Positions 1 through 8,050 of a DNA stretch of 64,000 nucleotides are shown here, in pieces. The DNA is from Salibacteraceae bacterium (GTDB taxonomy: Bacteria; Bacteroidota; Bacteroidia; Flavobacteriales_G; Salibacteraceae): NCBI GenBank assembly GCA_018401875.1, contig JAGYJZ010000003.1:181775-245774 (forward strand). The letters run 5' to 3'. A program made the position numbers and the translations under genes. The notes below the pieces were generated by a model. It saw only the letters and a list, made by a program, of their open reading frames with translations, was not told the DNA's origin and did not search any database. The stretch's first letter is position 1, and every line of letters starts with the position of its first letter.

Positions 1-2743
1 ACTCAAAAAGTGTGTTCTCAAATAATGGAGCTAGGTCACCACCCGCGATGAAGGTGATGCTCGATGCATTCAACGTTGAATCAATGCTTTGAGCTGAATT
101 TTGCCACACAAAATCAGTTCGGCCATTGTCCAGCGATGGACTCGATTGCAAGGTGACCGTATCTCCAAAACAAACGACTCGGTCTGCACCTAAATCGGGC
201 GTGAGCGCTTCGTCTACAAACACATTGACCCAATCTGAAAACGTGCCGAAGGCATTGCTGGCAGATAAGGTGTATTCTGTCACCTGCGGAGCGGGAAGCT
301 CAGCTGAACCTGCCACAAGGCTGATGCTCTGATCGGTGTTGGATGAGTCGAGCAAGGTGGGTGTACTTTGCCATAAATAACCTACACGGTTGGCTGAAAT
401 GGCTGGTGTTGGCTGCAATACCAAGGCTTCACCTTCGCACAACGTAGTATCGTTTCCAAGATCAACATCAATGGGATAATCAGCCGCGATGATGATGTTG
501 TCGGTATCTGCCTTGCAGGCATTGTAAACGGTAACGATGTAATGGTTTGAGTCTCCGCTCAAATACGAAGCATCGATGGTGATGGCGCCCGTAACATCTC
601 CCGTGTTCCACACATAGGCGCCAAACGGAGTGCTGGCATCGAGCACCATCGAATCGGAGATGCACAGCACGGTGTCGTTGCCCAATAGCGTTTGCGGGTC
701 GCTGACAAAGGCCACCAAAAAGTCGGTGCTGTCTTGTCCGCAGATGTTCCACTCTTGCACCCAATAGGTGTTTTGCAGGGTGATGGTGTCAAACGCACCT
801 GCATTGCCATCGTACCAAACAAAGGTGCTGAGCGAATCGGTGGTGAGGTCAATAAAATACGACTCGCCATTGCACAGCACACTGTCGAGTTCGGGGATGA
901 CAGGAATATCTGTAAAGCGCACCACCATGGTGTCGGTGGCAGGAGTGATGTTGCACACATTCAGTGCTTCCACCCAAATGGTGTCGGCTGCCGTGGCGTA
1001 AAACACGGCATTGGTTGAGCCATCTTGCCAGAGGTAGGTGCCTTGTTCTACGGTGGCATCCAGCACTAAGGTATCGCCCACGCACAGCAAAGTATCGTCT
1101 AAATTGAAATTGACCAAAGCTTGGATGATGCTATCCACCACAATGGTGTCGCGTGCTAAGCCACACACATTGCTCAACTCGAGCCAATAGGTATCGGGTT
1201 GTAGAATCTGGATGCCTTCGGTAGTGTCGCCAGTGCTTTAGGCATAGCTGTAAAACCAATCGTTGGCAAAGGCGATGGTATCGCCTTCGCACAGCACGGT
1301 GTCTGCACCTAGGTATGGATTTGGACTGAGAATAACCGTTACTGAATCATAAAAGGTATCGCTGCGGCAATGGCTAAACGCGATGGCCATGATGGGATAA
1401 GTGCCGGCCGAATCAATAACCACCGATGCCACGCTGTCGCTCACAAAAAACTGGTAGGGCGTGGTGGCGTCTCCGATCTGCCAATGCACGCTGTCCATAT
1501 ACACCGTTCTGTCAAAAGAAAGCTGCACAGTATCTCCCGTGCAAGGAGGATCAGACACCACAATCTTGCGTTTGGTGTACAAATCATAGATGATGTTGGG
1601 CAGGCCATTGTAGGTAAGTTGGGCAGTGGCAATGCTGTCGTGCACAAAGTGGCAAGCAGCGCCTAACGAGTCGGGGTTGGCGATTACTCCGAGGTTAAAA
1701 TAATTAGCAGATCCTGGTGCAACTGCTCGTGAAAGATAAATGGCACTGTCCATCCCAATCTGTAAATCGACCAGCTGAAAAGAAAAAAATGGATTGGCGG
1801 TGGCGGTATCAAAAATCACCTGACCGGAGCTGGCGATGGTGGCGGGCACACCCGAGCTAAGGTCAAACTGCCACAATGAACTCACTGAGGTGATGTACAC
1901 TTTAGACGAGTTGGGCGAGAAGCACGCATAGGTATTTAGATGCTGATCAGGAAAGCCCGTATCGTCCAAATCGCATACAAAACTGACCGCGCCCGTGGCG
2001 TTGTCAAAATTGTACAAGCGCTGCGGAGTGACTGGTGGAATTGTAAGCAATTGACAACTCAATACCAATTTTGAAGCGTCAGGTGAAAACCGAAGGCCTG
2101 CAAGACCAGCAGTATTATTAAAGGTGGGTAGGGCAGTCCCTGCCGAGCTGATGACGGGGGTGGCAGCGATGCCCGTGTCGGATATCAACCACGATTTAAA
2201 AGTATTGCCATCGGCCAGGTCAATGCCCGTCAGCCAAAAATCTTTGCCGTTGGCGTGCCTGGTGGCATCGATGCATTTAAATGTATTGGTGTCTAAGCTG
2301 TCTACACTAACAATATCCCCCAAGCCACCGTTCAAGGTCATGTCAACGGTGGAATACGAAATTCCATCTGGATCACCTAATCCGGAAAACCTCGCCATGA
2401 ACACGTAATAAATATCTTCATTACAAGGTTTAGGGACTATTGTTACAGATTCAATCCCAAAAGCTGATACATTAATTGGGCCATAGGGCATGCTGTTTCC
2501 GTTGCGATCATAAATGTATTGGGTCGTTGCTCCAAATTGAATGTTTCCGTAGCGATCGCTGATCGAAGAACAATCGGGTACTGCACTGAGGGTCGGATTC
2601 ATGTTGCCAGGGCCCGCGCCATACACAGGTGCTCCACCAGCGCTGAAGTCCAATTGATTGTTGGCGTGCCACCACCACTTGGAGTATTCGAGTTGGGCGA
2701 AGGAGGTGCTGCTCATGAATATTAATATGAGCAGTGCCAGCAT
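1..2743 (-). pseudogene. Large secreted repeat-domain surface protein, interrupted by an in-frame stop
   Basis: The gene starts at 2743 with a clear signal peptide (MLALLILIFMSSTSFAQ), preferred over an upstream ATG at 2890 that would place this peptide 50 residues inside. The first ~350 residues look like a beta-propeller (FSPNSSKVYITS-type strands). They are followed by Ig/PKD-like repeats beginning LGxDTVLCxGDT and carrying a central Trp, as in adhesins and gliding proteins of Bacteroidota. A TAA at 1238-1240 stops the frame after about 500 residues, but the same frame stays open to base 1 with about five more repeats of the same type, so the real product is longer than the window. A T9SS sorting domain would be expected beyond the left edge. 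The stop occupies the conserved Trp position of one repeat. The function, probably cell-surface binding, is inferred from domain type only. Confidence 0.8.
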
Positions 2744-2794
2744 TTTTCTTAAACCATAAATTGGTTTATAACTGGCTAATGATCTCCACTGCAA

Positions 2795-2837
2795 GAAAAA
2801 AGCACGCAAAGGAGTGGGTGTACTCCTTCGCGTGCTT
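2795..2837 (-). terminator. Rho-independent terminator between the CTD remnant and the surface protein
   Basis: The arms AAGCACGCAAAGGAGT (2800-2815) and ACTCCTTCGCGTGCTT (2822-2837) pair over 16 bp with one mismatch around a 6-nt loop. On the minus strand the hairpin is followed by a T-rich run. It sits just after the stop of the T9SS domain remnant and before the start at 2743, which shows that these were separate transcription units. Confidence 0.85.
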
Positions 2838-2862
2838 GAACGCTCGTTTTCAAGTAAGTAAT

Positions 2863-3101
2863 CTATTGTTTGATCAGTGTAGCTTGCCATGCATTTTGTT
2901 CATTCCTTACGTGAACGAAGTAAAGGCCGCTGGGTTGTGTTTGAAGGTCTATCGTCTCCTTGTGGGCCTCACTCGCTTGCACGTTGTGTAAATATACAAC
3001 TCGGCCGCTTACATCGGTAATCGTGATGTTTAAATTGGCGGGTTTCGATAAATGAGATTCCAAGGTGAACAAGCCGTTGTTGGGGTTCGGATAGAGGTTG
3101 A
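2863..3101 (-). pseudogene. Orphan T9SS type A C-terminal sorting domain
   Basis: The minus frame reads INLYPNPNNGLFTLES, then ITDVSGRVVYL and PSGLYFVHV, ending in a basic tail (TLIKQ) before the stop at 2863. This is the standard ~75-residue type IX secretion sorting domain (YPNP, DxxGR and GxYxxxV signatures). A TAA immediately precedes it at 3099-3101 and no coding sequence can be recognised further upstream, so the cargo part of the protein is missing. It is most likely the 3' stump of a deleted secreted-protein gene. An internal ATG at 3072 could give a 69-residue peptide, but without a signal peptide it would not be exported. Confidence 0.75.
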
Positions 3102-3856
3102 TGAATTATTCAAATTCATTTTAGAAAACGGTGCTTTTGGTTGAGGGCTGAAGGAGATTTATAATTGGGAATACGATAAGCTTTCAGCTGTCAGATATCA
3201 GTTGTCAGCCAACCATAAACGCTGAACTTCCACACCGCTATTGCTGTGAAGTCTTCACACCAAGATTCAGCATTGCGTTAAGCATCAAGTGACAGACAAA
3301 AAGCAACTGAACCTGCTAACTACGAAGTAGGAAAGGCCTTGAATTCGAGAGGTTTAGTACTCTTTTTCAGAAAGGTCATACTGAGGGCGACCGCAGGGAG
3401 CGTCTCGAAGTGGACCTTGCTGAAAATAGTAGTATCGATACGGTTTAACTGTAAAAGATCAATAAAGAGGCAATTCTCCTTCGTTTCTTTTGTGCCCAAA
3501 AGAAAGAAGCAAAGAAAAGGCTTGAAGACTTCAAGGCAATTGTGGTCAGGAAGGCTAGATTGAAAAAGGAAAATTATTTTATGACCACACCGCGGATGAG
3601 GCTTTTAGGTGCCATTAAGCCCCGGCCTGTGAAGGTGAGCAAATGCTGTGGATCCTTGTAGGCTTCTTGCCAATCTCTCTTGCCCCAAAGCCTCACCGCT
3701 TTTACTGTGAGGTCTTCACCCAAGATTCAGACAATGAGCACCTCACACACTAGCTACCAAGGCCTTGAACTTAATTTTCCAAGCATTCAATGTTCACTGT
3801 TTTCTGAATCATCCAGATTACGGCATCTATAAAAGTTCTGGCGGGTTTGCGCAGTT
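3102..3856. repeat. Gene-free, repeat-rich spacer
   Basis: No convincing gene in 755 bases. The stretch holds two diverged copies of a ~37-nt element (3233-3270 and 3694-3730, sharing GTCTTCAC and AAGATTCAG), each followed by an AAGGCCTTGAA block (around 3335 and 3760). It also has a CTGAGGGCGACCGCAGGGAG element at 3380-3400 of the CTGAGnnnnGTCGAAG dispersed-repeat type, and a self-complementary TTTCTTTTGTGCCC / AAAAGAAAGAA segment around 3485-3510. The phrase GTCAGATATCAGTTGTCAG near 3190 recurs in related form near 55160. These are typical Bacteroidota intergenic repeats. Confidence 0.6.
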
Positions 3857-5332
3857 TTACAACCCGAAACCGTAATAAGCGCGTTTTCCATTCGGGTAAA
3901 TGCCCTCGATGAGCACTCCACCTTTTTTTGACTCCAACACTTCGATCAAGTGATTCTTATCCTTAATGACGGTTTGATCCACCTTTGTAATGATAAATCC
4001 TTGCGCCATTCCAGCGCTGCGTAATTTCCCTGAACCTAATTCTTTGATTTGAACCCCGCTGCTAATGTCGAGCAGCTCTTTTGTTTCATCATCCACATTT
4101 TCCATCAGGGCATTTAGTTTTTCGTGGATTTCCACTTCTTTTCGCGGAGTTACCTCGGCCTCACCAAACTGGTTTCTGAGTGTCAGTGGGATGTTGATGG
4201 CATTTCCCCCTCGAATTACTGAAACCAATATTTCGTCACCAGGTCTGAACGTGCTCAATTGCTCTTGCATCTCGGTAACATTCTTCACTTTACGCTCAGC
4301 AATGTGCGTAATGACATCTCCTTTTTTAATACCCGCTTCTTTTGCAGCTCCAAGATCAATGGTAGAAGCAACATATACACCATCGCTTACGCCTAGTTTT
4401 TCAAGGTTCGAAAGCTCTTGGGTTACATTCTGAATTTGAACACCGAGGTAGCCGCGTTGCACTGCTCCATATTCTAATAAGTCTTCAACCACCTTTGATA
4501 CAATATTCACTGGGATGGCAAATGAATACCCAGTATATGATCCTGTGTTTGATTTTATCGCTGCGTTAATTCCAATGAGTTCACCGCGAGAATTTACCAA
4601 CGCACCACCGCTGTTACCTGGATTCACCGCTGCATCGGTTTGAATGAACGATTCCACAGCGCTAGCTCCATTCGGACCATTTGCCAATATATTAATGTCT
4701 CTTCCTTTGGCGCTGACTATTCCTGCCGTTACAGTAGATTCCAGATTAAACGGATTTCCTACAGCCAGCACCCATTCTCCAACGCGCACGTTGTCTGAAT
4801 TTCCGAGTTCAATACGCGGTAAATCTGCGGCTTCTACTTTTACTAGAGCTAAATCACTACTCGGATCTTGGCCAATCACCTCTGCATCAAGGGTTCTATT
4901 GTCGTTGGTGGTTACTTGCACCTTTGTGGCTCCATCAATCACGTGGTTGTTCGTAACGATGTATCCATCGTCAGACATGATGACGCCTGAACCAGCACCA
5001 GCTCCGAAGCGAGGCTGCTTTTGGTAGATTCCATCACCAAAAAAGAAGTGGCGAATCGGATCGAATGAATAATAACCGCCATCCAGCTCGTAGGTTGTCT
5101 TTACATGAACTACAGCATTTACGGTTCGTTCAGCCGCATCTGCAAAATCTACACTCTCGAGTGGAACTCCATATGAAACTTGATGAGTGGTGTTTGATTG
5201 CGAATTTTGAGCCCTCAACGCTTCAATTTTTTGAATGCGATCGAGCTGATCATTTTGAAAATATGTGATGGATGCTAAAGATAGTAGTCCACCTAAAAAT
5301 GCTGCTAGAAAGTAACCAACTATTCTTTTCAT
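3857..5332 (-). CDS. Periplasmic serine protease of the HtrA/Deg family
   Basis: Envelope quality-control protease and chaperone that degrades misfolded exported proteins. With the start at 5332 (MKRIVGYFLAAF), the protein is 491 residues and begins with an N-terminal membrane anchor or uncleaved signal (residues 4-24). An ATG 17 codons upstream would only bury that anchor. The trypsin-like domain shows the full catalytic triad: His130 in TNNHVID, Asp160 in SSDLALVKV and Ser241 in GNSGGAL. Two PDZ domains follow, the first near residue 300 (RGYLGVQIQ) and the second near 410-490 in a weaker form. The length is usual for Bacteroidota DegP/DegQ proteins. It is divergent from dapF. Family assignment is secure; which Deg paralogue is not. 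Confidence 0.95.
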   Translation of the reverse strand: MKRIVGYFLAAFLGGLLSLASITYFQNDQLDRIQKIEALRAQNSQSNTTHQVSYGVPLESVDFADAAERTVNAVVHVKTTYELDGGYYSFDPIRHFFFGDGIYQKQPRFGAGAGSGVIMSDDGYIVTNNHVIDGATKVQVTTNDNRTLDAEVIGQDPSSDLALVKVEAADLPRIELGNSDNVRVGEWVLAVGNPFNLESTVTAGIVSAKGRDINILANGPNGASAVESFIQTDAAVNPGNSGGALVNSRGELIGINAAIKSNTGSYTGYSFAIPVNIVSKVVEDLLEYGAVQRGYLGVQIQNVTQELSNLEKLGVSDGVYVASTIDLGAAKEAGIKKGDVITHIAERKVKNVTEMQEQLSTFRPGDEILVSVIRGGNAINIPLTLRNQFGEAEVTPRKEVEIHEKLNALMENVDDETKELLDISSGVQIKELGSGKLRSAGMAQGFIITKVDQTVIKDKNHLIEVLESKKGGVLIEGIYPNGKRAYYGFGL

Positions 5333-5483
5333 GTCTTTTGTTGTTTTGTGAATTATCATGTCAAAATAACTAGAGAATGGCATCTGAGGTTGTGATGCCG
5401 CTGTTAATTAATGTTAGTCATTTCAGACATCTTTTTGCTGAGATATACGCAAGTTTGCAAGCTATTGTGAATATTGCATACCA

Positions 5484-6257
5484 ATGGAGTTTTTTAAATA
5501 TGAAGGAGCTGGAAATGATTTCATCATCATCGATGACCGAGATCGGTCGTTTCCTGAATCTAACTTTAGTTTAGTTAAGCAACTGTGCGATCGTCATTTT
5601 GGCATTGGGGCTGATGGTCTGATGCTCTTGCAACTTGTTGACGACTACGATTTTAAAATGGTTTATTACAATGCAGATGGCAATTTCAGCTCGATGTGCG
5701 GAAATGGTGGTCGGTGCATTTCGGCATTTGCCCATCGTTTAGGTCTCATCAAAAACAGCTGTCATTTTATCGCTACAGATGGCCCGCATCATGCGATCGT
5801 TCAATTTGATGGACAGGTTTCTTTGCAGATGATTGATGTAAGCGCCATTGAGGTAATTAGTGAAAACGAGCTTTTGCTTGATACAGGATCACCGCACTAC
5901 ATCAAAAAGGTAGTCGGTTTGTCAGGATTAGATATAATAACAGAAGGCCGTAAGATTCGATTCAACGATCGATTTAAAGCGCAAGGTGTGAACGTGAATT
6001 TTATCGAAGTCATAAATGATACGCTGCACATTCGAACCTATGAGCGAGGAGTGGAAGATGAAACACTTGCATGTGGAACGGGAGTTACAGCAGCGGCAGT
6101 AGCCATGTCTTTTTGGGGTTCAACGAATGACTCGTTCGACATTAAGGCTGTGGGTGGAGATTTGAATGTTTCTCTCGAACGGTCAGAAAGTTCGTATCAA
6201 AATATTTGGAAAACTGGCCCGGCTACATTTGTCTTCAAAGGCGAAATTGAACGATGA
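5484..6257 (+). CDS. dapF: Diaminopimelate epimerase
   Basis: Converts LL- to meso-diaminopimelate, the penultimate step to lysine and the supplier of the peptidoglycan cross-linking residue; cytoplasmic. At 257 residues it has the family length. It begins FFKYEGAGNDFIIID as expected and carries both catalytic cysteines: Cys72 in MCGNGGRC and Cys197 in ACGTGV. The ATG at 5484 fits the family N-terminus. The 3' end overlaps the next start (ATGA), so dapF, the acetyltransferase and mltG probably form one transcript, two of the three serving cell-wall metabolism. Confidence 0.97.
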   Translation: MEFFKYEGAGNDFIIIDDRDRSFPESNFSLVKQLCDRHFGIGADGLMLLQLVDDYDFKMVYYNADGNFSSMCGNGGRCISAFAHRLGLIKNSCHFIATDGPHHAIVQFDGQVSLQMIDVSAIEVISENELLLDTGSPHYIKKVVGLSGLDIITEGRKIRFNDRFKAQGVNVNFIEVINDTLHIRTYERGVEDETLACGTGVTAAAVAMSFWGSTNDSFDIKAVGGDLNVSLERSESSYQNIWKTGPATFVFKGEIER

Positions 6258-6772
6258 TGCTCAAAGGTGAACGATGCTTTTTAAGACAAGCTTCGCTTGA
6301 TGATATCGATGATATTGTGCGTTGGGAAAATGATACCGATCATTGGCTTGTGTCGAGCACAACGACTTCTTATTCAAAAGAAGAAGTAGCGCACTTTATA
6401 AAAAACGAGAACGATATTTTTATCAATAATCAAATGCGCTTGATGATTTTTACGCACGAAAAACATCCATTAGGCTGCATTGACTTGTATGATCTTGATG
6501 TGAACAACAAGCGTGTAGGAGTTGGCATTTTAATCGACCAGGCATACCGTGGAAAGGGTTTTGGACATGAGGCGCTGCAGCTATTGAGTAATTTTTGTTT
6601 TCATCAACTTGATGTGCGTTCAATATACGCTGATGTGCTGGTGACCAATACATCAAGCATTCGATTGTTTGAGTCAGCAGGCTTTAAGCTTTTCGGCACC
6701 AAAAAAGATTGGGTTTGGGACGGTGACCAATTCATTGATCAAAATTTTTATCAACGGATTAAGGACCAATGA
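6254..6772 (+). CDS. GNAT-family N-acetyltransferase (RimJ/RimL-like)
   Basis: Acetyl-CoA-dependent acetyltransferase of 172 residues. It opens LKGERCFLRQASLDDIDDIV, as RimL/SpeG-like GNATs do. The acetyl-CoA pyrophosphate-binding motif is seen as DQAYRGKGFGHEAL (about residues 96-109), followed by NTSSIRLFESAGF. The substrate cannot be read from sequence: a ribosomal protein N-terminus, a polyamine and a small amine are all possible. The start overlaps the dapF stop and the stop overlaps the mltG start, so translational coupling is likely. ATG codons at 6254 and 6257 are both plausible. Confidence 0.9.
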   Translation: MMLKGERCFLRQASLDDIDDIVRWENDTDHWLVSSTTTSYSKEEVAHFIKNENDIFINNQMRLMIFTHEKHPLGCIDLYDLDVNNKRVGVGILIDQAYRGKGFGHEALQLLSNFCFHQLDVRSIYADVLVTNTSSIRLFESAGFKLFGTKKDWVWDGDQFIDQNFYQRIKDQ

Positions 6773-7806
6773 ACATTCGAAAATTTTTACTCGCAGTAGT
6801 TTTGTTTGGAGCACTAATCGGTGCTTATATGGCGTGGGATTATTACCAAAGAATTTTCGCTGTTAACGTTGAATTGCCAACATCTTCCGTTGATTTTTTC
6901 ATCGCATCTGACGCTGACTATTCGGATGTTTTGGGCGATTTAATAACTCAAGGGATTATCAAGGATAGTGCGTCTTTTGATTGGGTGGCAAAGCGAAAAA
7001 AGTATCCTGACCTCGCAAAGGGCGGTCGCTATGTGATTTTGGATGGAATGAATAATAATCAATTGGTGAACCTGCTGCGAAGCGGACAACAAAAACCGGT
7101 TCAATTAATCCTGAGGTCTGTGCGCACCAAAGCTGAATTGGCTGCGAATGTTTCTGGCTTTATCGAGGCAGACAGTGCATCGATTATCGCGCTTTTAAAT
7201 GATGAGGCATTTTGCGCGCAGTATGGTTTTGGCACATCCACCATTTTCACCATGTTTCTTCCTAACACCTATGAGTTTTATTGGAACACCACTGCAGAGG
7301 AGTTTATGGTGAGAATGGCCCGTGAATACAAACGTTTTTGGACGGAAGAACGCATTGCCAAAGCAAAAAAAATGAACTTGACGCAATCAGAGGTCAGCAC
7401 ATTGGCATCCATTGTTCAATCTGAGCAAGCAGCAAAAAAAGATGAACGTCCTGTGGTTGCTGGACTGTACTTGAATCGGTTGAGAAGAGGAATGCGCCTT
7501 GAATCGGACCCAACGCTTATTCACGCCTTGGGCGACTTCAGCATAAAGCGAGTTTTGAATGTGCATAAGCAAATTGATTCTCCCTATAACACTTACAAAA
7601 ATGCTGGATTGCCACCAGGGCCAATACTTCTCCCTGAAATCGAATCGATCGATGCCGTATTAAACGCATCCAGCCACAATTACCTGTTTATGTGCGCCAA
7701 GGAAGATTTTTCTGGCTACCACAATTTTTCCAGTTCGTACCGAGAGCATGTGAATAATGCCAAGCGCTACCAACACGAATTAAACAGAAGAAAAATTTAT
7801 AAATAG
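6769..7806 (+). CDS. mltG: Endolytic peptidoglycan transglycosylase MltG
   Basis: Membrane-anchored lytic transglycosylase that cleaves nascent glycan strands and sets their length. The 345-residue protein has one N-terminal transmembrane segment (KFLLAVVLFGALIGAYMAW), a LysM-like region (about 35-110) and the YceG catalytic domain. Family signatures visible are ASIVQSEQA, containing the candidate catalytic Glu, then GLYLNRLRRGMRLESDPT, and PYNTYKNAGLPPGPI. Its start overlaps the acetyltransferase stop (ATGA). It converges on the small lipoprotein gene three bases away. Confidence 0.95.
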   Translation: MNIRKFLLAVVLFGALIGAYMAWDYYQRIFAVNVELPTSSVDFFIASDADYSDVLGDLITQGIIKDSASFDWVAKRKKYPDLAKGGRYVILDGMNNNQLVNLLRSGQQKPVQLILRSVRTKAELAANVSGFIEADSASIIALLNDEAFCAQYGFGTSTIFTMFLPNTYEFYWNTTAEEFMVRMAREYKRFWTEERIAKAKKMNLTQSEVSTLASIVQSEQAAKKDERPVVAGLYLNRLRRGMRLESDPTLIHALGDFSIKRVLNVHKQIDSPYNTYKNAGLPPGPILLPEIESIDAVLNASSHNYLFMCAKEDFSGYHNFSSSYREHVNNAKRYQHELNRRKIYK

Positions 7807-7809
7807 AAG

Positions 7810-8037
7810 CTAGTATCCGCGTTTGATGCGCTGTTCTTTCTTCTGGTATTTTTTAGAAGCATTCACAGCTCCTTTATGCTTTTTTACCTGACTTCTGCGA
7901 TGCAGGTCGCACTTGATAATCCCACAGCATTTGTTGGTTTTTCGGTAAGAGTTTCCTCCATCGAGCACCATGCAGCTCGGAGCCAACAGTGCGAAAACGA
8001 TCAACACATAAAAAGGAGATTTCAATTTTGCTTTCAT
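7810..8037 (-). CDS. Small secreted lipoprotein, unknown function
   Basis: A 75-residue protein. The start at 8037 gives MKAKLKSPFYVLIVFALLAPSCMVLDGG, a lipoprotein signal with a lipobox (LAPSC) and lipidated Cys near residue 22. A start at 8088 would put 17 unrelated residues first and overlap the glycosyltransferase gene. The mature part is short, very basic and has several cysteines (CCGIIKCDLHRR), ending in a Lys/Arg-rich tail. I recognise no family. The position 13 bases after the glycosyltransferase gene on the same strand suggests a shared transcript. Confidence 0.6.
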   Translation of the reverse strand: MKAKLKSPFYVLIVFALLAPSCMVLDGGNSYRKTNKCCGIIKCDLHRRSQVKKHKGAVNASKKYQKKEQRIKRGY

Positions 8038-8050
8038 CGGAGGTTCAAAT

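Noticed and set aside
480..1085. Several ORFs of 70-130 codons on both strands at the left edge
   Set aside because: Shadows of the open frame of the repeat-domain protein, which has the coherent repeat pattern.
1238..1240. Stop codon reassignment or readthrough at the TAA
   Set aside because: All other genes in the window use TAA as a stop normally and TAA would have to mean Trp; a mutation is simpler.
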